A DNA stretch of 45,890 nucleotides from an uncultured SAR86 cluster bacterium. GTDB lineage: Bacteria; Pseudomonadota; Gammaproteobacteria; Magnimaribacterales; D2472. Shown here one piece after another: positions 36,222-44,270 of this stretch. Every line of letters starts with the position of its first letter. Position 1 is the first letter of the stretch. The DNA is taken from NCBI GenBank assembly GCA_902556355.1, contig CACDVW010000007.1, positions 1 through 45,890 of the forward strand, read 5' to 3'. The notes under the pieces were generated by a model. It had not been told where the DNA came from. It searched no databases and worked only from the letters and a program-made list of their open reading frames with translations. The translations under genes were made by a program, and so were the position numbers.

Positions 36222-37106
36222 ATGAATAGAATTGGCGTGATTGGATACAATGAAGGAAATGGCCATCCGTTTTCATTTTCAAGTATTTTCAATGGCTATA
36301 ATGAAAATTATATTGATTCATGTCCCTACAGCACAATTCCTGATTACTTAAAAAAAAATAATTCTAATGATAAATTGTTACAAAATTCAAAAGTAACTCA
36401 TGTCTGGACTCAAGACTTTTCAATCTCACAAAACATAGCTGCTTTTTCAAATATTCCAACCATTGTAAAAAATTTGGATGAGATGATTGGACAGGTTGAT
36501 GCAATAATTTTAGCCAGAGATGATTATGAAAATCACTTTGAAAATATAAGTAAATTTATTACCCAAGAAATTCCTATTTTTATAGATAAACCGCTAGCAA
36601 TTAAAGTAAATGATGCAAAAAATATTCTGTCTAAACAAAAATTCCTTGGCCAAATATATTCTACAAGCGCTCTAGCAAATGATAATAAAATTGTTGATGC
36701 AAAAAATAATTTAAAATCAATTGGAAAAATTAACTCTATTTCTGGTCTTATGCCCGGATCTTGGGAAAAATATTCAGTACATTTATTTGATTCATTGATT
36801 AAAATTTTTGGGAAAGACTTTACTATTGAAGATTATAAAGTTCTTAAATCAGATTCATTAACTATGCTTAAAGGAAAATCCATTGAAGGCTCTGATATAT
36901 CGCTGACATGTCTTGGTGGAGAAAAATGCTCTCCTTTTTTAAATATAATTGGTGAAAAAGGTTTTTTATTCTTTGATTTTCAAGACCCTTATTCAGCATT
37001 CAGAAATACTTTACTAAAGTTTTCTGAAAATATACATGACAAGAATATATTGAGAAATGAAGAAGAAATTATTCATTCTATTTCTTTGATACAAATAGGA
37101 TTATGA
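36222..37106 (+). CDS. Gfo/Idh/MocA-like oxidoreductase, short form
   Basis: The 294-residue protein begins RIGVIGYNEGNGHPFSFSSI, an altered dinucleotide loop. It has VWTQDFSISQNIAAF, DAIILARDDYENHFE and the family's EKP-like motif as PIFIDKPLAIKVNDA. The C-terminal substrate domain (SGLMPGSWEKYSVHLFDSLI) keeps a His, and ISLTCLGG is typical. It is shorter than most family members (330-380). The classic GxGxxG appears as GYNEGNG, so cofactor binding may be altered. It may act with the aldo/keto reductase on a modified sugar. It is tightly packed between that gene and pseG. Confidence 0.7.
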   Translation: MNRIGVIGYNEGNGHPFSFSSIFNGYNENYIDSCPYSTIPDYLKKNNSNDKLLQNSKVTHVWTQDFSISQNIAAFSNIPTIVKNLDEMIGQVDAIILARDDYENHFENISKFITQEIPIFIDKPLAIKVNDAKNILSKQKFLGQIYSTSALANDNKIVDAKNNLKSIGKINSISGLMPGSWEKYSVHLFDSLIKIFGKDFTIEDYKVLKSDSLTMLKGKSIEGSDISLTCLGGEKCSPFLNIIGEKGFLFFDFQDPYSAFRNTLLKFSENIHDKNILRNEEEIIHSISLIQIGL

Positions 37107-38137
37107 ATATAGGAGTCAGGGTTGAAGCCTCAGACAAAATTGGTAGTGGACATCTTAAAAGATGTATCTCTTTATCTCTAGAAATTAAAGAAAATTTAGA
37201 CGTTGATGTTATATTTTTTTTCTCTGGCGATGATAGATATTTAGACCTCCTCAAAAATCATGATTTAGCTTTCCATAAAATTAAATCAAATACTTTTAAT
37301 TATTTAGACGATGCAAAGATATTAAAATCAATAGCTAAGAAAAATAATATTGAGTTAAGTTTTATAATCGTTGATCATTACAAAATTGATATAAATTGGG
37401 AGAGACAATTATCAGACTCCAAAATAATCGTTTTAGATGATCTTGCAAATAGAAAACATCATGCCGATATTCTTATAGATCAAAACCTCTACAACAATTA
37501 TCAAAAAAGATATCTTGATCTTGTAAATAAAGGATGCATTTTATTATTAGGACCCAAATACGCAATACTAAATTATAAATATAAAAAATTAAGAAAAGAT
37601 CTCATAAGAAAAAATAGATACAAAAATGTTCTTATATCATTTGGTGGAACAGATGAATTTAAATTGACAGAACAGTTATTGGCAAAATTTTCTTCCTGCC
37701 CTGATTTGGACGAATATATATTTCATGCAGTAATTACTAAATCTTTTAAAAATAAACCATTAATAAGATCTTATTCATGTTATGAAAACATCGAAATTTA
37801 TGAAGATTTAGATTGTCTATCTAGCTTAATGTATGAGTGTGATTTTTCAATTGGAGCAGGTGGCACAACCACATGGGAGAGATTCGCAATGAAACTCCCA
37901 GCAATTGTTATTGCAATAGCAGAAAATCAAGTAGAGAGTGCAAATTACCTTAAAAAGAAAGGTTTTATTGACTATATTGGTAAGGCTAAAGACCTCCGTA
38001 AAGATTGGATAGAAAATATTATATCTATCATAAAAGATAAGAAAAACTTAGAAAGCCAATCTAAAAAAATATCCGATATAGTTGATGCTGAGGGCACTAA
38101 AAGAATAATAAATAGCATAATAAATTTAATGTCTTAG
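37103..38137 (+). CDS. pseG: UDP-2,4-diacetamido-2,4,6-trideoxy-beta-L-altropyranose hydrolase
   Basis: PseG removes UDP from the PseH product to release the 6-deoxy-AltdiNAc used by PseI. The 344-residue GT-B-like protein opens NIGVRVEASDKIGSGHLKRC, with His17 at the position of the PseG catalytic histidine. VIFFFSGDDRYL, IIVDHYKIDINWER, VLDDLANRKHHADILIDQN and LLGPKYAILN follow. SFGGTDEFKLTEQLL and SIGAGGTTTWERFAMKLPAIVIAIAENQ form the nucleotide-binding half. It overlaps the previous gene by 4 bases. A 49-base gap separates it from the acetyltransferase. Confidence 0.92.
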   Translation: MNIGVRVEASDKIGSGHLKRCISLSLEIKENLDVDVIFFFSGDDRYLDLLKNHDLAFHKIKSNTFNYLDDAKILKSIAKKNNIELSFIIVDHYKIDINWERQLSDSKIIVLDDLANRKHHADILIDQNLYNNYQKRYLDLVNKGCILLLGPKYAILNYKYKKLRKDLIRKNRYKNVLISFGGTDEFKLTEQLLAKFSSCPDLDEYIFHAVITKSFKNKPLIRSYSCYENIEIYEDLDCLSSLMYECDFSIGAGGTTTWERFAMKLPAIVIAIAENQVESANYLKKKGFIDYIGKAKDLRKDWIENIISIIKDKKNLESQSKKISDIVDAEGTKRIINSIINLMS

Positions 38138-38174
38138 AAAATTTTTAGAAATATATTTTACATATCATTTATAT

Positions 38175-38180
38175 TATAAT
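38175..38180 (+). promoter_or_regulatory. Consensus -10 box just before the PseH-like gene
   Basis: A perfect TATAAT ends 6 bases before the ATG at 38187, in the largest gap of the pse operon. Initiation would fall at or next to the ATG and give a leaderless mRNA. No good -35 is found at the usual spacing (TATATT at 38152-38157 is poor). Confidence 0.35.
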
Positions 38181-38186
38181 TTCCGC

Positions 38187-38759
38187 ATGTCTAGGGTATA
38201 TCTTGAACTTTTAAACGAAGATCATTTTGACGATGAGTATGTTGGCTGGCATAGCCAAAGTCATACTGATTTTTATTCTGGTTCAAAAAGAATTTTTACA
38301 AAAGAGAATCTTTTAGAAGAATTCCATTCAGGCATCAAAAAAAACAATAACTTTCATTATGGTATTTTTTATAAAGAAAATAATAAACTTATTGGAGTTA
38401 TTAAGCTAGGCATAGTAAATTGGGTTCATAAAATATCTGATATGATAGTTTTCATTGGAGATGCTGACTATCTAGGAAAAGGTCTTGCCGTTGATGCGAT
38501 AAATGAAGGCAATGAGAAAGCATTTAATGAGCATAAGTTAAGAAAATTATATGGAGGTATGTACAAAGATAATATTGCTAGCGTAAAAGCATATCTAAAA
38601 ACAGGATGGATAATTGAGGGCATCATGAAGGATCAATATTTACATGAAGATATTTCACAAGATAGGATTCTTGTAGCGTGTTTTAATCCTTCTATTTTTA
38701 AGAGTGAATATCATAGGAAAGGTTTATATTCATTTGAGGATATTTATCAAGCAAATTAA
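38187..38759 (+). CDS. pseH: GNAT N-acetyltransferase, PseH-like (RimJ/RimL family)
   Basis: It probably acetylates the 4-amino group of the PseC product before PseG. The 190-residue GNAT protein has VYLELLNEDHFDDEYVGWHSQ, FHYGIFYKENNKLIGVIKLG, and the acetyl-CoA-binding region YLGKGLAVDAINEGNEKAF followed by RKLYGGMYKDNIASVKAYLKTGW. The glycine-rich Q/RxxGxG/A appears as LGKGLA. PseH identity rests mainly on context (pseB, pseC, pseG, pseI are adjacent), since GNAT sequences diverge quickly. It begins 7 bases after a TATAAT. Confidence 0.75.
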   Translation: MSRVYLELLNEDHFDDEYVGWHSQSHTDFYSGSKRIFTKENLLEEFHSGIKKNNNFHYGIFYKENNKLIGVIKLGIVNWVHKISDMIVFIGDADYLGKGLAVDAINEGNEKAFNEHKLRKLYGGMYKDNIASVKAYLKTGWIIEGIMKDQYLHEDISQDRILVACFNPSIFKSEYHRKGLYSFEDIYQAN

Positions 38760-38770
38760 AGGGAAAAATT

Positions 38771-39967
38771 ATGAATAATCAATGGCGTTTTAAAGGCAAT
38801 GAGCTTAAGTATGTAAAGGACGTATTAGACTCAGGAGAAGGTTCTTCTACAACAGGTTCGTATAATAAGGCATTTGAAGAACTTTTTGCATTAAAAAATA
38901 ATGCTAAATATGCTGTTACGTTCAATTCTGGTACTAGTACATTGCATGCAGCTCTTGATGCATTAGGCGTATCTTATGGTGATGAAGTAATCATTCCCCC
39001 AATAACTGTATATAGTAATTTTGCAGTAACAATTGCTGCGAATGCCATACCAGTATTTGCTGACGTAGAAGAGGATACTTTTAATATTTGCCCTAAAGAT
39101 ATTGAAAGAAAGATAACATCAAAAACTAAAGCAATAATGCCAGTTTCCTTATACGGACTATCTTGCGATTTAGATAAAATAATGGCCATTGCTAAAAAAC
39201 ATAATCTTGTTGTTATTAATGATGCAGCAGAAGCTCATGGAGCTACATGGAATAATAAACCGATAAGTGAATATGCGCATGTCACAAGCTATAGCACGGA
39301 AAACAGCAAGCATATCTCAACTGGTGATGGCGGCATTATAACTACCAATGATGAGATGACTGCAAAAAGATGTAGAAAATTTGGAAGCATGGGATATTCT
39401 TTAATGACTGCTGATGAAGGAAGATTAAGGCTTAATAAAGAAGTTTTTCAAGATCCTACATACAAGAGACATGATGGATTTGCTTATAATTACAGAATGC
39501 CAGAGGTAGCAGCTGCAGTAGGATTGGCTCAGACAGAAAAATATGAATTTTTTATTGAATTAAGAGAAAAAATTGGCCAGCATATGAGAGAAATAGCATT
39601 AACAAGTGATTTTTTGATACCACAAAAGAAAATAGATGGTGCTAGAAATACTTACTGGACATTTGCTGCAAGAATGATTAGATCTGATATTAAATGGCAG
39701 GATTTTAGAAAGAAATTTATTGAATTTGGTGGCGAAAGTATTTTTGCTTGCTGGGCATTAACTTATGATGAGCCTATAGTTGCTGAAGGCATTTTTAAAA
39801 AACAGAATCCAGCACTTTATTCAAACATTGAGTACAAAAAATCGGATTATCCAGTCGCCGAAAAAATACAACCTCAATTAATGCAGTTTCCTTTAAATTA
39901 CTCTTCATACGAAGAATCTCAGCCTCAGTTAGATGCGCTAGATAAAACTCTACGTTTCTATGAGTAA
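38771..39967 (+). CDS. Second DegT/DnrJ/EryC1 aminotransferase
   Basis: The 398-residue PLP aminotransferase has VTFNSGTSTLHAALDALGV, PPITVYSNFAVTIAANAIPVF, INDAAEAHGATW, the PLP lysine Lys180 in TENSKHISTGDGGIITT, and NYRMPEVAAAVGLAQ. It is clearly different from PseC (the FHPVKM motif is replaced by ENSKHIS), so the cluster has two sugar aminotransferases. It may add another amino group to the sugar or to a second sugar made with the Gfo/Idh-like oxidoreductase. GGGA 9 bases upstream is a weak ribosome site. It pairs with the SpsF-type gene after 16 bases. Confidence 0.85.
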   Translation: MNNQWRFKGNELKYVKDVLDSGEGSSTTGSYNKAFEELFALKNNAKYAVTFNSGTSTLHAALDALGVSYGDEVIIPPITVYSNFAVTIAANAIPVFADVEEDTFNICPKDIERKITSKTKAIMPVSLYGLSCDLDKIMAIAKKHNLVVINDAAEAHGATWNNKPISEYAHVTSYSTENSKHISTGDGGIITTNDEMTAKRCRKFGSMGYSLMTADEGRLRLNKEVFQDPTYKRHDGFAYNYRMPEVAAAVGLAQTEKYEFFIELREKIGQHMREIALTSDFLIPQKKIDGARNTYWTFAARMIRSDIKWQDFRKKFIEFGGESIFACWALTYDEPIVAEGIFKKQNPALYSNIEYKKSDYPVAEKIQPQLMQFPLNYSSYEESQPQLDALDKTLRFYE

Positions 39968-39983
39968 CTAATGATTCATAAAA

Positions 39984-40712
39984 ATGAATTATTGTATATT
40001 TGTACAGGCTAGACTATCCTCTTCAAGATCTCCAGGAAAAGTTCTTGCTGACATTGAAGGCAAACCAATGCTTCTTAGACAACTTCAAAGAATTAGACAT
40101 GGAGTCAACGATATTGACGTCATATGCGTTACATCTAATGACAAATCAGATGATCCTATTGAGGAGTTATGCTCGAATAATAACTTTAATTTTTTTAGAG
40201 GTAGTTTAAATAATGTCCTTCAGAGATATATTGATGCGGCAGATGAATTTAATATTAAAAATATTATAAGGATAGGGGGCGATGATCCTTTAGCAGACTA
40301 TAATTCTGTAACTAAATTAATTAGTGAACATAAAGATGAAGATTTCTTGTATACGAGTCATAGATCTGGATGGCCTTATGGAACAGCATCAGAATTAATC
40401 AAAGTAAGTGCACTAAGAAAAATTGCCACTTTAACCTCAGAGGAATTATATAAAGAACATATAATTCCTTTTTTTTGGCACAATCCAAATAGATTTAGTA
40501 TGAAAAAGGTTTTCTCGCCTGAAAGTATATGCAGACCTGAATATTATTTCAGTGTTGACTATGAAGAGGATTTGCAGCTAATTAGAAACATTTTTGCGTT
40601 ATTAAAGAGTAAGGGAGAGTTCTTTAGTCTAAAAGATGTTATTAATCTATGTGATAATCAAAAAGACATTTTAGAAATTAATAAACATTTACATTCAGGA
40701 TTTGATTTTTAG
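39984..40712 (+). CDS. SpsF-type cytidylyltransferase, probable PseF role
   Basis: The 242-residue nucleotidyltransferase of the SpsF family opens IFVQARLSSSRSPGKVLADI and has GKPMLLRQLQRIRHGV, VTSNDKSDDPIEELC, FFRGSLNNVLQRYIDAADEF, and the metal-binding IIRIGGDDPLADY. Members of this family stand in for PseF in many nonulosonic clusters, next to a DegT enzyme and pseI, and activate the sugar acid with CTP. It differs from the NeuA-like enzyme at 27564. Its end overlaps the pseI GTG start by one base, supporting a role with PseI. Confidence 0.8.
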   Translation: MNYCIFVQARLSSSRSPGKVLADIEGKPMLLRQLQRIRHGVNDIDVICVTSNDKSDDPIEELCSNNNFNFFRGSLNNVLQRYIDAADEFNIKNIIRIGGDDPLADYNSVTKLISEHKDEDFLYTSHRSGWPYGTASELIKVSALRKIATLTSEELYKEHIIPFFWHNPNRFSMKKVFSPESICRPEYYFSVDYEEDLQLIRNIFALLKSKGEFFSLKDVINLCDNQKDILEINKHLHSGFDF

Positions 40713-41755
40713 TGATTATAAATAATAAAAAGATTGGATTAGATGCGGCGCCGTACATTATTGCTGAAATGTCAGCAAATCATAACAATGATATTGAAAA
40801 TGCAAAAAAATTAATTGAAGCGGCAAAAAAAAATGGAGCTGACGCGATAAAGCTTCAAACATATAAACCAGATACTATTACTCTTAATTCATCACATGAA
40901 GACTTCATTATTAAAGATAATGGCTTATGGCATGGAAGAACCTTATATGATTTATATGAAGAAGCACATATGCCATGGGATTGGCATAAACCTTTATTTG
41001 AATTTGCAAACAAACTTGAATTAACAATTTTCAGTTCTCCTTTTGATAGAACCGCAGTTGATTTACTAGAAGAATTAAATGCTCCGGCATATAAAATTGC
41101 TTCATTTGAAATAGTTGATATTCCGCTTATTCAGTATGTGGCTTCAACAAATAAACCAATAATAATTTCTACAGGTATGGCTAATGAAGAAGAAATATTT
41201 GAAGCTATTGAGGCTGTAAAAAGTTCTGGAACATCAGACATTGCAATTTTGCATTGTGTTAGTTCATATCCAGCTAAACCTTCAGAATATAATCTTAAAA
41301 CTATTGAAGATATGAGAAAGAAGTTTAAAGTTGAGGTCGGAATATCTGATCATACTATAGATAATGTTACTGCGATTTCAAGCATTGCTTTTGGTTGCAC
41401 ATTAATAGAGAAACATTTTACTTTAGACAGAAATGCGGGAGGCCCAGATGATTCTTTTTCAATGGAGCCGAGCCAATTAATGAGTCTTTCTAAAGACACA
41501 AAAAATGCACGCAAGGCAATTGGTAAGATAAATTACAGCCTTAAAGATAACGAAAAAACTAATATAAAATTTAGAAGATCTTTATATTTTGTTAAAGATC
41601 TTTCAAAGGGAGCCATTATTACTAAAGATGATATTGCATCTGTAAGACCTGGATATGGCGTTTTACCAAAACATTACCATGAAATAATTGGTAAAACAGT
41701 TAATAAAGATATATCTAAGCATACCGCTGTAAATTTTGATGATATATCAAATTAA
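40712..41755 (+). CDS. pseI: Pseudaminic acid synthase
   Basis: It condenses PEP with 6-deoxy-AltdiNAc to form pseudaminic acid. The 347-residue protein has the full NeuB-type layout. The barrel has IAEMSANHNNDIENAKKLIE, GADAIKLQTYKPDTITLN, FSSPFDRTAVDLLEELNAPAYKIASFE, STGMANEEEI, LHCVSSYPAKP and VGISDHTIDN. The PseI-type loop is NAGGPDDSFSMEP instead of the NeuB GPDH. A C-terminal SAF domain (from about 285) includes RRSLYFVKDLSKGAIITKDDI and RPGYGVLP. It starts with GTG overlapping the previous stop. GGPDDSFS argues for PseI over LegI or NeuB. Confidence 0.92.
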   Translation: MIINNKKIGLDAAPYIIAEMSANHNNDIENAKKLIEAAKKNGADAIKLQTYKPDTITLNSSHEDFIIKDNGLWHGRTLYDLYEEAHMPWDWHKPLFEFANKLELTIFSSPFDRTAVDLLEELNAPAYKIASFEIVDIPLIQYVASTNKPIIISTGMANEEEIFEAIEAVKSSGTSDIAILHCVSSYPAKPSEYNLKTIEDMRKKFKVEVGISDHTIDNVTAISSIAFGCTLIEKHFTLDRNAGGPDDSFSMEPSQLMSLSKDTKNARKAIGKINYSLKDNEKTNIKFRRSLYFVKDLSKGAIITKDDIASVRPGYGVLPKHYHEIIGKTVNKDISKHTAVNFDDISN

Positions 41756-41763
41756 TCTATGCA

Positions 41764-42897
41764 ATGAAGTACTGTAAAAAATGCTTACAGCCTGATACAA
41801 GGCCAAATGAAAAATTTATCAATGGAGTATGTTCAATTTGCAGATATTATGATTCTATTGAAGATATAGATTGGAATTCCAGATATGAGCAACTTCAAGA
41901 TTATTTAAAAAATAGAAAGAAAAAATCTGTTAAAAATTCATTCCAAAAATTTGATTGTATTATTGGAGTAAGTGGAGGAAAAGATAGCACTAGACAAGCT
42001 TTGTGGGTAAGGGACAAATTAAAACTTAATCCATTATTATGGAGTTTGTCTTATCCGCCTGAGCAAATTTGTGATATTGGTACAAAAAATATCTCAAATT
42101 TAATTAATCTTGGTTTTGATTTAGTTGTCTCTAGCCCATCACCAAAAACTTGGAGGAATTTAATTAAAGAATCTTTTTTTAAATTTTCTAACCATATGAG
42201 AACTTCAGAGCTAGCTTTATTTAGTTCAGTGCCTCAAGCAGCATTAGCTTATAAAATTCCAATTATTTTTTGGGGAGAAACACCAATGCAAGTTGGAGAC
42301 TTGAGTGCGGTTGGAGAAGAGGGCTGGGATGGAAACAATATGAAAAATTCAAATACACTCAGTAGCGGACATAAATGGATGATTGATATGGGTTACAAAA
42401 GAGAAAAATTGATTCCATATATATATCCTGACAAAAATCAATTTGAACTACAAGATCTTCAAATTATATACTTAGGATGGTACTTGGGAGATTGGTCGCT
42501 TACAAACAATGCAAAGTATTCAAACTTAAATGGTCTTATAAATAGATCAGAAGACTATGTAAATACTGGTGATATACATGGTACTAGCGCTTTAGATGAT
42601 AACTGGCAAATCATGAATCAAATGATTAAATATTATAAGTTTGGTTTTGGATTTGTAACTGAAATTATTTGTGAAGATATTCAAAGAGGACATATTGATA
42701 GGAAAAGCGGAATTAAATGGATTGAAAAATATGATGGAAAATGCTCCGATGAATATATAAAGTCATTTTGTAAATATATCGATATTTCAGTTGATGAATT
42801 TTGGTGGCAGGTTAGAAAGTCAGCAAATAGAGATTTATTTCTTGTTAAAAATGATGGTCAGATTGTTCCAAAATTTAAAGTTGGAGAGGACCTATGA
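41764..42897 (+). CDS. N-acetyl sugar amidotransferase, WbpG/PseA type
   Basis: Enzymes of this family turn an acetamido group into acetamidino with ATP and ammonia (WbpG in P. aeruginosa O-antigen, PseA in Campylobacter). The 377-residue protein has an N-terminal four-cysteine motif (Cys4, Cys7, Cys23, Cys26: CKKC, CSIC) and an intact PP-loop SGGKDS at 70-75. PIIFWGETPMQVGD, YLGWYLGDWSLTNNAK and ICEDIQRGHIDRKSGIKWIEKYDG are family features. It follows pseI by 8 bases and overlaps the HisH-like gene as ATGA, so the glutaminase and barrel that follow should supply its ammonia. The modified sugar is probably pseudaminic acid or its precursor. Confidence 0.87.
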   Translation: MKYCKKCLQPDTRPNEKFINGVCSICRYYDSIEDIDWNSRYEQLQDYLKNRKKKSVKNSFQKFDCIIGVSGGKDSTRQALWVRDKLKLNPLLWSLSYPPEQICDIGTKNISNLINLGFDLVVSSPSPKTWRNLIKESFFKFSNHMRTSELALFSSVPQAALAYKIPIIFWGETPMQVGDLSAVGEEGWDGNNMKNSNTLSSGHKWMIDMGYKREKLIPYIYPDKNQFELQDLQIIYLGWYLGDWSLTNNAKYSNLNGLINRSEDYVNTGDIHGTSALDDNWQIMNQMIKYYKFGFGFVTEIICEDIQRGHIDRKSGIKWIEKYDGKCSDEYIKSFCKYIDISVDEFWWQVRKSANRDLFLVKNDGQIVPKFKVGEDL

Positions 42898-43502
42898 TTT
42901 CTGTAGGCATTGTAGATTATGGTGTTGGGAATATACATTCTTTGAGTAAATCTGTAAGGATTGCGGGTTTTAGACCAGAAATATCATCTAGCAAGGAACT
43001 TCTCAGTAAATCAGATATCATTTTACTTCCAGGGGTTGGGTCATTTTCTTTTGCGATTGAAAATCTCAAAAAGTCAGGACTTGATAGTTTCATAATTAAG
43101 CAATCTAAAATTAATAAACCAATTATAGGCATTTGTCTTGGAATGCAACTTTTATGTAGTAATTCTACTGAAGGAGGCATTAATAAGGGGCTTGGAATTA
43201 TTCCAGGTAAAATTAAAAGAATGAGTAATTCAAAATTTCACATTGGATGGAATAGCATTCAACTTAAAAATAAAAATCATTTTTTAAAGAGATTTAATAA
43301 TCATGAGTTCTTTTTTAATCATGGCTATCAATTTGAAGGAAATCAAAAGTATGTAATTGCCGAAACAGAATTTGAAAAAAGTTTTCCAACCATAATTAAA
43401 AAAAATAATACAATCGGATTCCAATTCCATCCTGAAAAAAGTCAAAAAGCTGGAATTCAATTACTTAAAAAAACAATCAAATCAATTTCAAACATAGAAT
43501 GA
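42894..43502 (+). CDS. hisH: HisH-like class I glutamine amidotransferase (HisH2 type)
   Basis: The 202-residue glutaminase has a complete triad: Cys81 in GICLGMQLL, with His179 and Glu181 in FQFHPEKS. The oxyanion strand LPGVGSF, VDYGVGNIHSL at the N-terminus and FFNHGYQFEG are HisH features. In histidine synthesis HisH feeds ammonia to HisF. Here the flanking WbpG-like genes indicate the HisH2 role, supplying ammonia for sugar amidation. There are no other his genes nearby except hisC in the aromatic operon. Overlaps by 4 bases on both sides imply a fixed complex. Confidence 0.88.
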   Translation: MISVGIVDYGVGNIHSLSKSVRIAGFRPEISSSKELLSKSDIILLPGVGSFSFAIENLKKSGLDSFIIKQSKINKPIIGICLGMQLLCSNSTEGGINKGLGIIPGKIKRMSNSKFHIGWNSIQLKNKNHFLKRFNNHEFFFNHGYQFEGNQKYVIAETEFEKSFPTIIKKNNTIGFQFHPEKSQKAGIQLLKKTIKSISNIE

Positions 43503-44269
43503 TAAAGAAAAGAATTTCAGCTTCAGTGATAGTCAAATCTAATAGAGTTGTCCAATCTATATCTTATAGAAAGTATTTGCCAATAGGCTCAATAGAGCCT
43601 GTGGTTGAAAATTTAGATAGATGGGGGGTTGATGAAATAATAATTTTTGATATTGATAGAAGTAAAAATAGTCTTGGACCAAATTACGACCTAATTAAAG
43701 CTATTAGCTCTATTCCAATTTCTACGCCTTTAGCTTATGCAGGAGGTATAAATAATTATAAGGATGCTATCAGAGTAATATCATCTGGTTCTGAGAGAGT
43801 TATTGTAGACAATTTATTCTTTAAAAATCCAAAAAATATTAAAAACATATCAAATGCAATTGGATCTCAGGCTCTATTATTAGCATTACCACTTACAATT
43901 AATAAGAATGGTATATTTCACTATAATTACCTAAACAAAAAATCTAAATTATTAGACTTGCATAAAATTTTAGACTTAAAACCTTACTTTTCAGAACTTA
44001 TAATTATCGATTATTTGTCGCAAGGATTTGACTCAAAATTTGATATCGGTTTGTTAGAAATGTTTAATGAGAATGATATAGATCTAGTATGCTATGGCGG
44101 GATTGGTGTCAGTGAATTGTCCTCACAAATATTAGCTAATAAAAATGTTAAGTCAATTGCGTTTGGAAATATTTTAAATTACGGCGAATTAAAATTCCAA
44201 GAAATTAAGAAAAGTATAAAATATTCTAAAAAAAATCTTAGACGCTCAATATTTAGGGAGAAAATATAA
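43499..44269 (+). CDS. hisF: HisF-like barrel without the cyclase aspartates (HisF2 type)
   Basis: The 256-residue TIM barrel is plainly HisF-related: MIKKRISASVIVKSNRVVQS, GVDEIIIFDIDRS, AYAGGINNYKDAIRVISSGSERVIVDN, GSQALLLAL, VCYGGIGVSE. Both catalytic aspartates of HisF are replaced: position 11 is Ile (normally D in CLDVKDG), and the Asp of AIDAK is Pro131. Residues that ring the ammonia entrance in T. maritima HisF are conserved: Arg5, Glu46, Arg100 for Lys99, and a Glu in FSELIII. I infer that it docks HisH and conducts ammonia but cannot make imidazole glycerol phosphate. It ends 1 base before the second amidotransferase. Confidence 0.85.
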   Translation: MIKKRISASVIVKSNRVVQSISYRKYLPIGSIEPVVENLDRWGVDEIIIFDIDRSKNSLGPNYDLIKAISSIPISTPLAYAGGINNYKDAIRVISSGSERVIVDNLFFKNPKNIKNISNAIGSQALLLALPLTINKNGIFHYNYLNKKSKLLDLHKILDLKPYFSELIIIDYLSQGFDSKFDIGLLEMFNENDIDLVCYGGIGVSELSSQILANKNVKSIAFGNILNYGELKFQEIKKSIKYSKKNLRRSIFREKI

Positions 44270-44270
44270 T

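Noticed and set aside
42894-44269. hisH and hisF as ordinary histidine biosynthesis genes
   Set aside because: HisF lacks both catalytic aspartates and the genes are embedded between sugar amidotransferases, so the HisH2/HisF2 role fits better.
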